This document shows, piece after piece, positions 39,570 to 47,692 of a stretch of 64,000 bases of DNA. Source of the DNA: REEB95 sp963810055 (GTDB taxonomy: Bacteria > Pseudomonadota > Alphaproteobacteria > ATCC43930 > CGMCC-115725); assembly GCA_963810055.1 (NCBI GenBank), contig CAWEME010000007.1, forward strand, positions 62,001 through 126,000. Reading direction: 5' to 3'. Position 1 is the first letter of the stretch; every line of letters begins with the position of its first letter. The position numbers and the translations under genes were made by a program. A model generated the notes under the pieces. That model was not told the DNA's origin, did not search any database, and was given only the letters and a program-made list of their open reading frames with translations.

Positions 39570-39713
39570 CTAATGCGAGCCGTGGCCGTGACCGTCCGAG
39601 CCATGCCCGGCATCGCCGGGCCCGTGATCGCCGCGCACCGTGATCGCGAACAGGCAGCCCGCGACGGCGGCGGTGCCGAGGACGAACAGAACCCAGCCGA
39701 GCGTGAAGGACAT
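39570..39713 (-). CDS. 47-residue membrane peptide with His/Gly-rich tail
   Basis: A short frame with a strong ribosome site (GGGAGAGG eight bases before ATG 39713) ends 6 bases before the 5-oxoprolinase start. The product has one membrane helix (about 4-26, FTLGWVLFVLGTAAVAGCLF) and a hydrophilic tail with five His among Gly, Asp and Ser (GHGSDGHGHGSH at the end). The tail could bind a metal; no family is recognised. It is probably cotranscribed with 5-oxoprolinase. Base composition is like the neighbours. Confidence 0.55.
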   Translation of the reverse strand: MSFTLGWVLFVLGTAAVAGCLFAITVRGDHGPGDAGHGSDGHGHGSH

Positions 39714-39840
39714 GGCGCGCACCTCTCCCTGAAACCGATCAAATCAGGCCGCGCGACGCTGCGCAAGGCCGGCCCTTCATCGGCAGGATCGACAAGATTG
39801 GCCGGTGGTTGGCTTTCCGCTAGGCTCGGCGCCGTTCGCC

Positions 39841-40539
39841 ATGCGACTCAGCGACCGCCCTTCGCCCAATTTCGACGCCCGCAACGGCGGGGTGGACATG
39901 CTGATCCTGCATTACACCGGCATGAAGAACGCCGAGGAAGCGCTGGCGCGGCTGACCGTGCCCGAATCCCGGGTCAGCGCCCATTACCTGATCGATGAGG
40001 ACGGCGCGGTGTTCCGCCTGGTGGCAGAGGACAAGCGCGCCTGGCATGCCGGGGTGTCGAGCTGGCGCGGGCGCGGCGACATCAACGGCGCGTCGATCGG
40101 CATCGAGCTGGTCAATCCCGGCCATGAATGGGGCTACCGGCCGTTCCCGGAGCGGCAGATGGCGGCGCTGGAAGAACTGGGCTGCGACATCCTCAAGCGC
40201 CACAAGATCCCGGCGCGCCATGTGCTCGGCCATTCCGACGTGGCGCCGGGGCGCAAGGAGGATCCGGGCGAGTTGTTCGACTGGCAACGCCTGGCCAAGG
40301 CGGGCGTCGGGTTGTGGCCCGATTTCTGCGCGAGATCGCCGGCGCCGACGGGCGGCCTTGCCGAACTGCGCCGCAACCTGATCGCCTTCGGTTATGCCTG
40401 TCCCGAACCCGACGTGCCCGATGATTTCTTCGCCGAGGTTGTGCGCGCCTTCCAGCTCCATTTCCGCCCGGCGCATTGCGACGGCGCGCCCGACGAGGAG
40501 ACCCAACGCCGCGCCGCTATCCTCGCCCGCACCGCGTAG
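39841..40539 (+). CDS. N-acetylmuramoyl-L-alanine amidase, AmiD type
   Basis: Zinc amidase (Amidase_2 family) that cuts the MurNAc-L-Ala bond. VDMLILHYTGMKNAEEAL gives the first zinc His and HVLGHSDVAPGRKEDPG the second His region with the catalytic residues. SAHYLIDEDGAVFRLV is the family core. A C-terminal peptidoglycan-binding-like helical segment (about 190-232) follows. I use ATG 39841; GTG 39805 is an alternative. No signal peptide is obvious, as in cytoplasmic or anhydro-muropeptide recycling members. The stop codon falls inside the first copy of a tandem repeat. Confidence 0.92.
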   Translation: MRLSDRPSPNFDARNGGVDMLILHYTGMKNAEEALARLTVPESRVSAHYLIDEDGAVFRLVAEDKRAWHAGVSSWRGRGDINGASIGIELVNPGHEWGYRPFPERQMAALEELGCDILKRHKIPARHVLGHSDVAPGRKEDPGELFDWQRLAKAGVGLWPDFCARSPAPTGGLAELRRNLIAFGYACPEPDVPDDFFAEVVRAFQLHFRPAHCDGAPDEETQRRAAILARTA

Positions 40540-40638
40540 CACCTGACGTGCGAAGCTAAATTAAAAGGGCGTAGCACCTGACGTGCGAAGCTAAATTAAA
40601 AGGGCGTAGCACCTGACGTGCGAAGCAAAACCTAAAAG
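40535..40638. repeat. Three-copy 35-bp tandem repeat before rnpB
   Basis: Copies start at 40535, 40570 and 40605. The first two are identical over 35 bases (unit starts CGTAGCACCTGACGTGCGAA and ends in an AT-rich block with AAAAGGG). The third matches for 22 bases and then diverges into AAAACCTAAAAG. Each unit holds the short dyad GCAC-N5-GTGC within TAGC...GCTA. The repeat covers the amidase stop codon and ends just before the rnpB promoter. There are no spacers, so it is not a CRISPR array. Confidence 0.95.
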
Positions 40639-40645
40639 ACGCGGT

Positions 40646-40674
40646 TTGACTTACGCGCCCGATCCCCATCTTAT
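40646..40674 (+). promoter_or_regulatory. Promoter of rnpB
   Basis: TTGACT (40646-40651) and TCTTAT (40669-40674) with a 17-base spacer. The RNA 5' end predicted by the P1 helix (about 40680) is six to seven bases after the -10, which supports the assignment. Confidence 0.7.
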
Positions 40675-40678
40675 GTCT

Positions 40679-41082
40679 GAGCCAGACGGCCGGATGGCCG
40701 CCCTCCGTTCATTCGGGGGGAGGAAAGTCCGGGCTCCACGGAAACACGGTGCCGGATAACGTCCGGCGGGGGCGACCCCAGGGACAGTGCCACAGAAACA
40801 TACCGCCAAACCTTCCCCGCAAGGGGCGGGCGGCAAGGGTGAAATGGTGCGGTAAGAGCGCACCGCGCCGCCGGTAACGGCGGCGGCAGGGCAAACCCCA
40901 CCGGGAGCAAGACCAAGTAGGGACGGCAGGTTCCGAGCGCCTTTGGGTGCCTCGGGGCCGGGCGAGTTTCCGCCGCCGCCGTCCGGGTCGGTCGCGCGAG
41001 GCGTCCGGTAACGGACGTCCCAGAGGAATGGTCATCACCCGCGCAAGCGGGGACAGAACCCGGCTTACAGGCCGTCTGGCAC
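40679..41082 (+). ncRNA. rnpB: RNase P RNA, class A
   Basis: Catalytic RNA of RNase P, which matures tRNA 5' ends. The P1 helix is a perfect 11-bp pairing of GCCAGACGGCC (40681) with GGCCGTCTGGC (ending 41080). The universally conserved core is visible: GAGGAAAGTCCGGGCTCC, then CAGGGACAGTGCCACAGAAA, CCGGTAACGG, GGTAAGAGCGCACC and AACCCGGCTTACAGGCC. About 400 nt, as expected for alphaproteobacteria. A short T run (CTCTTTTCC) directly follows. Confidence 0.97.
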
Positions 41083-41237
41083 TCTTTTCCTATGTTCTCC
41101 AAATGTTTCCATAGACAAGCTACAGTACTCGTTGAATGTCCCAAGACACCAGCTGTCGTGGCCAAGTCGATTGCCTAAAATTTCAGGATTTCGATCCCAA
41201 AATACCCCCTAACCCACGGATTTATTGTGGAAAAAGT

Positions 41238-41280
41238 TTGACTGCCCATTTAATCCCATGTTATCCCATTTAGTCCCATA
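41238..41280. promoter_or_regulatory. mraZ (dcw) promoter with four MraZ boxes
   Basis: Four copies of TGGGA or TGGGC, read on the minus strand, lie exactly 10 bases apart (41244-41248, 41254-41258, 41264-41268, 41274-41278). MraZ is known to bind TGGG-type repeats separated by 5 bases in its own promoter. A TTGACT -35 element (41238-41243) directly precedes them, so the boxes cover the spacer, -10 and start region, as expected for autorepression. The rest of the 280-base gap between rnpB and mraZ shows no gene. Confidence 0.7.
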
Positions 41281-41364
41281 AAGTGGAGCCACGCGCCTTT
41301 TGGCACGCAGCTCCGGGACGTCGGCGCTGGCGACAGCGTGGGGGACGCGTTTCGGGAGCAGGCC

Positions 41365-41817
41365 GTGGCGATATTTCTTTCCACATATCTCAACAAAGTC
41401 GACCGCAAGGGCCGCGTCTCGGTTCCGGCCGCCTTCCGCGCCGCGCTGGCCCAAGCAAGCCCCGCCGGCATCGTCGCCTACCGCGCCGTCAAGCTGCCCG
41501 CGATCGAAGCCGCCGGTCGCGACCGCGCCGAGGAGATGAGCCGCCGCCTCGACAGCCTGCCCGAGCTGTCTGAGGAGCGCGAGGCGCTCGCCACTTTGCT
41601 CGCCGACATGCGGGAGCTCGCCTTCGACGGCGAGGGCCGCATCATGCTGCCCGCCGATCTCGCCAAGCATGCCGGCATCGGCGACAACGCCACCTTCGTC
41701 GGCGGCGGCCCGACCTTCCAGATCTGGGAGGGCGGAAGCTTCAAGCGCCACCAGGAAGAGATGCGCGCGCGCATCCGCGAGCGCGGCCTGACCCTGCCGC
41801 CGCGTGAGACGAAATGA
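41365..41817 (+). CDS. mraZ: Transcriptional regulator MraZ
   Basis: AbrB-fold DNA-binding protein that represses the dcw cluster and can also inhibit RsmH in E. coli. Two MraZ repeats are visible (STYLNKVDRKGRVSVPAAFR and MRELAFDGEGRIMLPADLAK). I choose GTG 41365 (VAIFLSTYLNK) after GGGAG, giving 150 aa. An upstream GTG at 41338 adds nine residues not found in the family. Its stop overlaps the rsmH ATG. Confidence 0.93.
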   Translation: MAIFLSTYLNKVDRKGRVSVPAAFRAALAQASPAGIVAYRAVKLPAIEAAGRDRAEEMSRRLDSLPELSEEREALATLLADMRELAFDGEGRIMLPADLAKHAGIGDNATFVGGGPTFQIWEGGSFKRHQEEMRARIRERGLTLPPRETK

Positions 41818-42776
41818 ACCATGACGGCCCGCACATCCCCGTGCTGCTGGGCGAGGCGATCGCCGCGCTGAACCCGCGCGACGGCGCGCTTTATCTCGAC
41901 GGCACCTTCGGCGCCGGCGGTTACAGCCGGGCGCTCTTGGAAGCGGCATCCTGCCGCGTCGTCGCCTTCGACCGCGATCCCGAAGCGGTCAGACAGGGCG
42001 CGGAGCTGGCGCGGCGCTACCGCGACCGGCTGACGCTGATCGAGGGGCGCTTTTCCGAGATGGAGCAGCATCTGAAGCCGCTCGGCATCGACGCGGTGAT
42101 GGGGGTGACCTTCGATCTCGGCGTGTCCTCGATGCAGATCGACCAGGCCGCGCGGGGATTTTCCTTCCGCGCCGACGGGCCGCTCGACATGCGCATGGAA
42201 AGCCGGGGCGAAAGCGCCGCCGAGCTGGTGAACAATCTGCCCGAGGCCGAGCTGACCCGCATCATCCGCGACTATGGCGAGGAGCGCTTCGCCCGGCGCG
42301 TCGCCCGCGCCATCCTGGCCGCGCGTTCGCGCGCGCCGATCTCCCGCACCCTGGAACTGGCCGAGCTGGTGCGCCGCGCCGTGCCCGAGGCGGGCGGCAT
42401 CGACGCCGCCACCCGCACCTTCCAGGCGCTGCGCATCGCCGTGAACGACGAGCTGGGCGAGCTGGAGCGCGGCCTTCATGCCGCCGAACGCCTGCTGGCG
42501 CCCACGGGCCGGCTGGCCGTCATCTCCTTCCATTCGCTCGAGGACCGCAGCGTCAAAACCTTCCTGCGGGCGCGCTCGGGCGAAAGCCCGCGCGCCTCGC
42601 GCCACCTGCCCGCCGCGCAGTATCGCGAGCCTAGCTTCCGCCTGATCGCGCGCAAGCCCATCACCCCGCAAGCGGCCGAGATGGCCGCCAATCCGCGGGC
42701 GCGCTCGGCCCGGCTGCGCGTCGCCGAGCGGACGGCGGCGCCCGCCTGGCCCGATTCCGGGGAGATGGCGGCATGA
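41814..42776 (+). CDS. rsmH: 16S rRNA m4C1402 methyltransferase RsmH
   Basis: Methylates N4 of C1402 in 16S rRNA. HIPVLLGEAIAAL, the SAM site DGTFGAGGYSRALLE, FDLGVSSMQIDQAARGFSF, and LAVISFHSLEDRSVK are all family motifs. The 320-aa length is typical. It follows mraZ and precedes ftsL with ATGA overlaps on both sides. Confidence 0.97.
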   Translation: MNHDGPHIPVLLGEAIAALNPRDGALYLDGTFGAGGYSRALLEAASCRVVAFDRDPEAVRQGAELARRYRDRLTLIEGRFSEMEQHLKPLGIDAVMGVTFDLGVSSMQIDQAARGFSFRADGPLDMRMESRGESAAELVNNLPEAELTRIIRDYGEERFARRVARAILAARSRAPISRTLELAELVRRAVPEAGGIDAATRTFQALRIAVNDELGELERGLHAAERLLAPTGRLAVISFHSLEDRSVKTFLRARSGESPRASRHLPAAQYREPSFRLIARKPITPQAAEMAANPRARSARLRVAERTAAPAWPDSGEMAA

Positions 42777-43090
42777 TCCGGCTCGCCACTATCCTGTGGA
42801 CGCTGGCGGTGATAAGCGCCGGCTATGCCATGTTCCAGGTCAAATACGAGGTCGGCCGGCTCGAGGACCGGCTGGCGCAGCTGAACCACGACATCGCCGC
42901 CGCGCGCGACGAGAACCGCGTCCTCAACGCGGAGTGGAGCCTGCTGTCCGACCCGCAACGGCTCGATCGCCTCAACCAGACCTACCTTCATCTGACGCCG
43001 GTCGGCACGGCGCAGATCGGCAGCATCGACCACATCCCGTTCCGGCCGGGCGCTGCGCCCGCGCCGATGCTCGCCAAGGCGGCCCAATGA
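42773..43090 (+). CDS. ftsL: Cell division protein FtsL
   Basis: Small bitopic divisome protein. A membrane helix (about 4-20, LATILWTLAVISAGYAMF) is followed by a periplasmic leucine-zipper-like coiled coil (VGRLEDRLAQLNHDIAAARD) that pairs with FtsB, and then a Pro/Ala tail. The 105-aa length is normal. Identity rests on position between rsmH and ftsI plus this architecture. Confidence 0.9.
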   Translation: MIRLATILWTLAVISAGYAMFQVKYEVGRLEDRLAQLNHDIAAARDENRVLNAEWSLLSDPQRLDRLNQTYLHLTPVGTAQIGSIDHIPFRPGAAPAPMLAKAAQ

Positions 43091-44832
43091 ACCACCGGCT
43101 CAATCTCGGCCACGACAATCCGTGCCGGCCGCGCCATTTCCGCCCCGGCCGCGCCGTCAATCCCTCGCCCGAAGGCCCGGCGAAAGCCGCGCTCGAACTC
43201 AGCCACACCAGGCTGCTGATCACCGGCGCGCTGTTCCTGCTGGCCTTTGCGGTGATCGCCGGACGGCTCATCGAAGTGGCGGGCTTCAAGAGCGGCGATT
43301 TGCGCACGGCGCATATCCGCCAGGAAGGCCCGAGCTATGTCGCGCGCGCCGACATCGTCGACCGCAACGGCGTGCTGCTCGCCACCACGCTCGCCACATC
43401 CTCGCTCTTCGCCGTGCCGAAGCAGGTGCCGGACAAGCGCAATGCCGCGGCGCAGCTGGCATCGGTGCTGCCCGAGACCAGCGCGAACGAGCTTTACGCC
43501 CGGCTTTCCTCCGACAAGGGCTTCGTCTGGCTGGCGCGCCAGCTTTCCCCGCAGCAGAAGATGGCGGTCATCCAGCTCGGCATTCCCGGCCTCGAATTCC
43601 AGACCGAGGGCAAGCGGGTCTATCCCAAGGGCAACCTCGCCGCCCATGTGCTGGGCTTCGCCGGGCTCGACGATACCGGGCTCGCCGGCATCGAGCGCGG
43701 CCTCGACGGCAGCCTGAAGGCCGGCGACGGGCCGGTGCGGTTGTCGATCGACGTGCGGCTGCAATACATCCTCCAGAGCGAGCTCGCCCGCCAGATCGCC
43801 GACTTCAAGGCGCTCGGCGGCACCGGCATCATCATGGACGTGCGTTCGGGCGAGGTGCTGGCGCTGGTCTCGCTGCCCGATTTCGACCCCAACAATCCCG
43901 GCAGCGCCAAGCCCGAGGATCTCTTCGACCGCGCCACGCTCGGCATCTACGAGGTCGGGTCGCTGTTCAAGATCTTCACCACCGCGATGGCGCTCGACGA
44001 CGGCGTCAGCACCTTCGCCAGCCGTTACGACGCGACCAAGCCGCTCGAGGTCGCGGGCTACACCATTCACGACGACGATCCGCAGAAGCGCTGGCTCACC
44101 GTGCCCGAGATCTTCATGTATTCCTCGAACATCGGCGAGGCGCGCATCGCCGCCGACGCCGGCACCGATCGCCAGCGCGATTTCCTCGATCGCCTGGGAT
44201 TGCTGCGCCAGCCCAGCTTCGAGCTGCCGGAGGTGGGGACGCCCCTGCTGCCGCATCCGTGGCGGCCGATCAACACCATGACCATCGCCTTCGGCCACGG
44301 CATCTCCGTCAGCCCCTTGCAGGTGGCGAGCGCGGCGAGCGCGGTGGCCAATGGCGGCATCCTCTATCCCGCCACCCTCCTGAAGCGGCCGGACGGGTCG
44401 GCGCCCCAGGGCCGGCGGGTGATGTCGGCCGCGACCTCGCTCGAGATGCGCAAGCTTTTGCGCCTGGTGGTCGAACAGGGCACCGGCAAGCTCGCCAACG
44501 CGCCGGGATATCTGGTCGGCGGCAAGACCGGCACCGCCGAGAAGGTGGAAAACGGCGGCTATGCCCGCCACGCCCTGGTGTCGTCCTTCCTGGGCGTCTT
44601 TCCGATCAACGATCCGCGTTACCTGGTGCTGGCGCTCTTGGACGAGCCGCATATCGGCACCAAGGCCGGCGGCGCCACCGGCGGCCTGACGGCGGCGCCG
44701 GCGGTGCGGCGCATCGTCGAGCGCATGGCGCCGCTCGTCGGAATCCAACCTGTCGACGAAAATTCGCCCGAAATTCGCCGTTCTCTGGTGGTCGGCTTGC
44801 CCCCACAGGGACGGACACTTGCGGCTAATTGA
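43087..44832 (+). CDS. ftsI: Peptidoglycan D,D-transpeptidase FtsI (PBP3)
   Basis: Septal class B penicillin-binding protein. A membrane helix is near residues 42-62 (LLITGALFLLAFAVIAGRL). The pedestal domain has YVARADIVDRNGVLLATTL. The active-site Ser292 is in SLFK (292-295), the SxN motif is in YSSN, and KTG lies at 480-482 (GGKTGTAEKV). The 581-aa length is typical. The ATG overlaps the ftsL stop. Confidence 0.97.
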   Translation: MNHRLNLGHDNPCRPRHFRPGRAVNPSPEGPAKAALELSHTRLLITGALFLLAFAVIAGRLIEVAGFKSGDLRTAHIRQEGPSYVARADIVDRNGVLLATTLATSSLFAVPKQVPDKRNAAAQLASVLPETSANELYARLSSDKGFVWLARQLSPQQKMAVIQLGIPGLEFQTEGKRVYPKGNLAAHVLGFAGLDDTGLAGIERGLDGSLKAGDGPVRLSIDVRLQYILQSELARQIADFKALGGTGIIMDVRSGEVLALVSLPDFDPNNPGSAKPEDLFDRATLGIYEVGSLFKIFTTAMALDDGVSTFASRYDATKPLEVAGYTIHDDDPQKRWLTVPEIFMYSSNIGEARIAADAGTDRQRDFLDRLGLLRQPSFELPEVGTPLLPHPWRPINTMTIAFGHGISVSPLQVASAASAVANGGILYPATLLKRPDGSAPQGRRVMSAATSLEMRKLLRLVVEQGTGKLANAPGYLVGGKTGTAEKVENGGYARHALVSSFLGVFPINDPRYLVLALLDEPHIGTKAGGATGGLTAAPAVRRIVERMAPLVGIQPVDENSPEIRRSLVVGLPPQGRTLAAN

Positions 44833-46282
44833 ACTCATGCGCGGCGCCTTGGGCCAGGGTCACATCGCGCCGCGGGGGGACCCCGATATTCTCGGTTTGA
44901 CGTCTGACTCGCGCGCGGTGAAACCAGGTTACCTGTTCGCCGCCCTCTCCGGTCGCAGCGCCGACGGGCGGCGTTTTCTCGACGACGCGGTGAAGCGGGG
45001 CGCCGTCGCCGTGCTGGCCGACCGGCCGGTCGAGCTGCCGGTGCCGGTGGTGGTGGACGCCAATCCGCGCCGATGCCTCGCGCTGATGGCGGCGCTCTAT
45101 TACGCGCCCCAGCCCGCCACCGTCGCCGCCGTCACCGGCACCAACGGCAAGACCTCGGTCGCGGCGTTCCTGCGCCAGATCTGGCAGAGCGCCGGCCTGA
45201 AATCGGCGAGCCTCGGCACCACCGGGATCGTCGGTCCGGGGATCGAAAAACCCGGCAGCCTCACCACCCCCGATCCGGTCGAGCTGCACAAGGAATTGCA
45301 GGAATTGGCGCGGATGGGCGTCGACCATCTGGCGCTCGAAGCCTCGAGCCACGGCCTCGACCAGTTCCGCCTCGACGGCGTCAGGCTGGCGGCCGCCGGC
45401 TTCACCAATCTGACCCGCGACCATCTCGACTATCACCCGGACATGGGGGCCTATTTCGCCGCCAAGACGCGGCTGTTCGCCGAGCTGCTGCCCCCGGACG
45501 GCACCGCCGTGGTCAACATCGATCAGACCGAGGGCGGCGAGTTGGCCGAGCTTTGCCGGGGCCGCGGGATCAAGACCGTGACCTATGGCCGGGCCGAGCG
45601 GGCCGGGCTGCGGCTGGTCCGGGCCGAACCCCAGGATGCCGGGATCGGCATCGAGATCAGTTTGGCGGGGCAGAGGCATGAACTCGATCTGCCTCTACTG
45701 GGCGGGTTTCAGGCGATGAACGCGCTGTGCGCCCTGGGATTGGCGCTCGCCACCGGGATCAAGGCCGAGGTTGCGCTAGGCGCGTTGAGGAATCTTCGAG
45801 GCGCGCCGGGGCGGATGGAGCTGGTGGCCACCCATTCCTCGGGCGCCAAGGTGATCGTCGATTACGCCCACAGCCCCGACGCGCTCGAAACCGTGCTCAA
45901 GGCGTTGCGCCCGCATGGGCGGGGCCGGCTGGTGCTGGTGTTCGGCTGCGGCGGCGACCGCGACAAGGGCAAGCGGCCCTTGATGGGCGCCATCGCCCAG
46001 CGTTTGGCCGATCTGGTGTTCGTCACCGACGACAACCCCCGCAGCGAAAACCCGGCCGAGATCCGCCGCGCCATCCTGGCCGCCTGCCCCAAGGCGCGCG
46101 AGATCGGCGACCGCCGCGACGCCATCCGCGCGGCGGCCGCGCTGCTGCGTCCGGGCGATCTGCTGCTGATCGCCGGCAAGGGTCATGAAACCGGGCAGAT
46201 CCTGGGATCGACCACCCTGCCCTTCTCGGACAAGGACGAAGCCCGGGCCGCCATCGCCAACCTGGCGGGAGGACGCGCTTGA
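44819..46282 (+). CDS. murE: UDP-MurNAc-L-Ala-D-Glu:meso-DAP ligase MurE
   Basis: Adds meso-diaminopimelate to the peptidoglycan precursor. It starts at TTG 44819, inside the end of ftsI and eight bases after AGGGA; this gives the family N terminus MRLIELMRGAL. An ATG at 44837 is the alternative. The ATP site is TGTNGKTSVAAFL. The specificity motif DNPRSENP shows meso-DAP rather than lysine. The 487-aa length is typical. The stop overlaps the murF start. Confidence 0.97.
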   Translation: MRLIELMRGALGQGHIAPRGDPDILGLTSDSRAVKPGYLFAALSGRSADGRRFLDDAVKRGAVAVLADRPVELPVPVVVDANPRRCLALMAALYYAPQPATVAAVTGTNGKTSVAAFLRQIWQSAGLKSASLGTTGIVGPGIEKPGSLTTPDPVELHKELQELARMGVDHLALEASSHGLDQFRLDGVRLAAAGFTNLTRDHLDYHPDMGAYFAAKTRLFAELLPPDGTAVVNIDQTEGGELAELCRGRGIKTVTYGRAERAGLRLVRAEPQDAGIGIEISLAGQRHELDLPLLGGFQAMNALCALGLALATGIKAEVALGALRNLRGAPGRMELVATHSSGAKVIVDYAHSPDALETVLKALRPHGRGRLVLVFGCGGDRDKGKRPLMGAIAQRLADLVFVTDDNPRSENPAEIRRAILAACPKAREIGDRRDAIRAAAALLRPGDLLLIAGKGHETGQILGSTTLPFSDKDEARAAIANLAGGRA

Positions 46283-47688
46283 GCGCGCTGTGGACTTCCG
46301 CCGAAGCGGCATCCGCCACTTCCGGCCGCAACAGCCGCGACTGGAGCGCCTCGGGCGTCTCGATCGACAGCCGCAGTTTGGCGCGCGGCGATCTGTTCGT
46401 GGCGATCAAGGGGCCCAAGGCGGACGGCCACGATTTCGTCGCCGACGCCTTCGGCAAAGGCGCCGCCGCCGCCGCGGTCAGCCGCAGCCCGAAACGGCTT
46501 CCCGCCGACGCGCCGCTGCTGATGGTTTCGGACACGCAACGGGCGCTCGAGGATCTGGGCCGCGCCGCGCGGGCGCGTTGCCAGGCCACGGTCATCGGCG
46601 TCACCGGCAGCGTCGGCAAGACCGGCGTCAAGGAGGCGTTGCGCCACGCGCTCGAACGCCAGGGGCCCACATCGGCCTCCCAAGGCAGCCTCAACAACCA
46701 GTGGGGCGTGCCGCTCTCGCTCGCGCGTTTGCCGCGCGACGCCAAATACGGCGTGTTCGAGATGGGCATGAACCACGCGGGCGAGATCGACGCGCTGACG
46801 CGGCTGGTCAGGCCCGACGTCGCGCTCATCACCACCGTCGAGGCGACGCATCTCGGATTCTTCCCCTCGGTCGAGGCGATCGCCGACGCCAAGGCCGAGA
46901 TCTTCAACGGCATGGGCGGACGCGGATCCGCCGTCCTGAACCGCGACAATCCCTATTACGAGCGCCTGGCCGCGCGGGCATCCGCGGCCGGGGTTTCGCA
47001 CATCGTCTCCTTCGGCGCGCATGCGGATGCTTCCGTGCGGCTGGTCGCATGCGAGCTGCATGGCTGCGCCAGCGCCGTGACCGTTTCGGTGATGGGGGAG
47101 GTGTTCGACTATTCCGTGGCGCTGCCCGGCCGCCATTGGGTGACGAACAGCCTCGCCGTGCTGGCCGCGGTCAAGGCGGCGGGCGGCGATGCCGTCGGCG
47201 CGGCGGCGGCGATGGCGACGCTCGAACCCCTGGCCGGGCGCGGCCGGCGCTTCAAGATCGCGGTTCCGGGCGGCGAGGCCGTGCTGATCGACGAAAGCTA
47301 CAACGCCAGCCCGGCCTCGATGCGCGCGGCGATCGCGGTGCTCGCGGCGATGAACCCGAAGAACGGCGGAAGGCGCATCGCCGTGCTGGGCGACATGCTG
47401 GAGCTGGGCGATCAGTCGGCGCGGCTCCACGCCGAGCTGGCGGGGCCCTTGAACGACGCGAACGCCGATCTGGTCTTCACCTCCGGCCCCGAGATGCGCG
47501 CCCTCGACCGGGCGTTGCCGGCTCTTCGCCGCGGCGGCCATGCCGCGACCCCGGGCGAGACGGCGAAGCTGGTGGCGGCGCGGCTCAAGCCGGGCGACGT
47601 GATTTTGGTCAAGGGCTCGCACGGCAGCCACATGTTCGAAGTGGCGGCGCGGCTTTCCGCCCAGCCGGCCCTGGCGGCGAAGGAGTAG
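46279..47688 (+). CDS. murF: UDP-MurNAc-tripeptide:D-Ala-D-Ala ligase MurF
   Basis: Adds D-Ala-D-Ala to UDP-MurNAc-tripeptide. It starts at TTG 46279 after a near-perfect GGGAGG site. SIDSRSLARGDLFVAIKG and the ATP site TGSVGKTGVKEAL, then FEMGMNHAGEIDAL and DESYNASPASMRAAI, are MurF motifs. The 469-aa length is typical. There is a 4-base gap to mraY. Confidence 0.97.
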   Translation: MSALWTSAEAASATSGRNSRDWSASGVSIDSRSLARGDLFVAIKGPKADGHDFVADAFGKGAAAAAVSRSPKRLPADAPLLMVSDTQRALEDLGRAARARCQATVIGVTGSVGKTGVKEALRHALERQGPTSASQGSLNNQWGVPLSLARLPRDAKYGVFEMGMNHAGEIDALTRLVRPDVALITTVEATHLGFFPSVEAIADAKAEIFNGMGGRGSAVLNRDNPYYERLAARASAAGVSHIVSFGAHADASVRLVACELHGCASAVTVSVMGEVFDYSVALPGRHWVTNSLAVLAAVKAAGGDAVGAAAAMATLEPLAGRGRRFKIAVPGGEAVLIDESYNASPASMRAAIAVLAAMNPKNGGRRIAVLGDMLELGDQSARLHAELAGPLNDANADLVFTSGPEMRALDRALPALRRGGHAATPGETAKLVAARLKPGDVILVKGSHGSHMFEVAARLSAQPALAAKE

Positions 47689-47692
47689 GCCC

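Noticed and set aside
40535..40638. CRISPR array
   Set aside because: Repeat units are directly adjacent without unique spacers and there are no cas genes.
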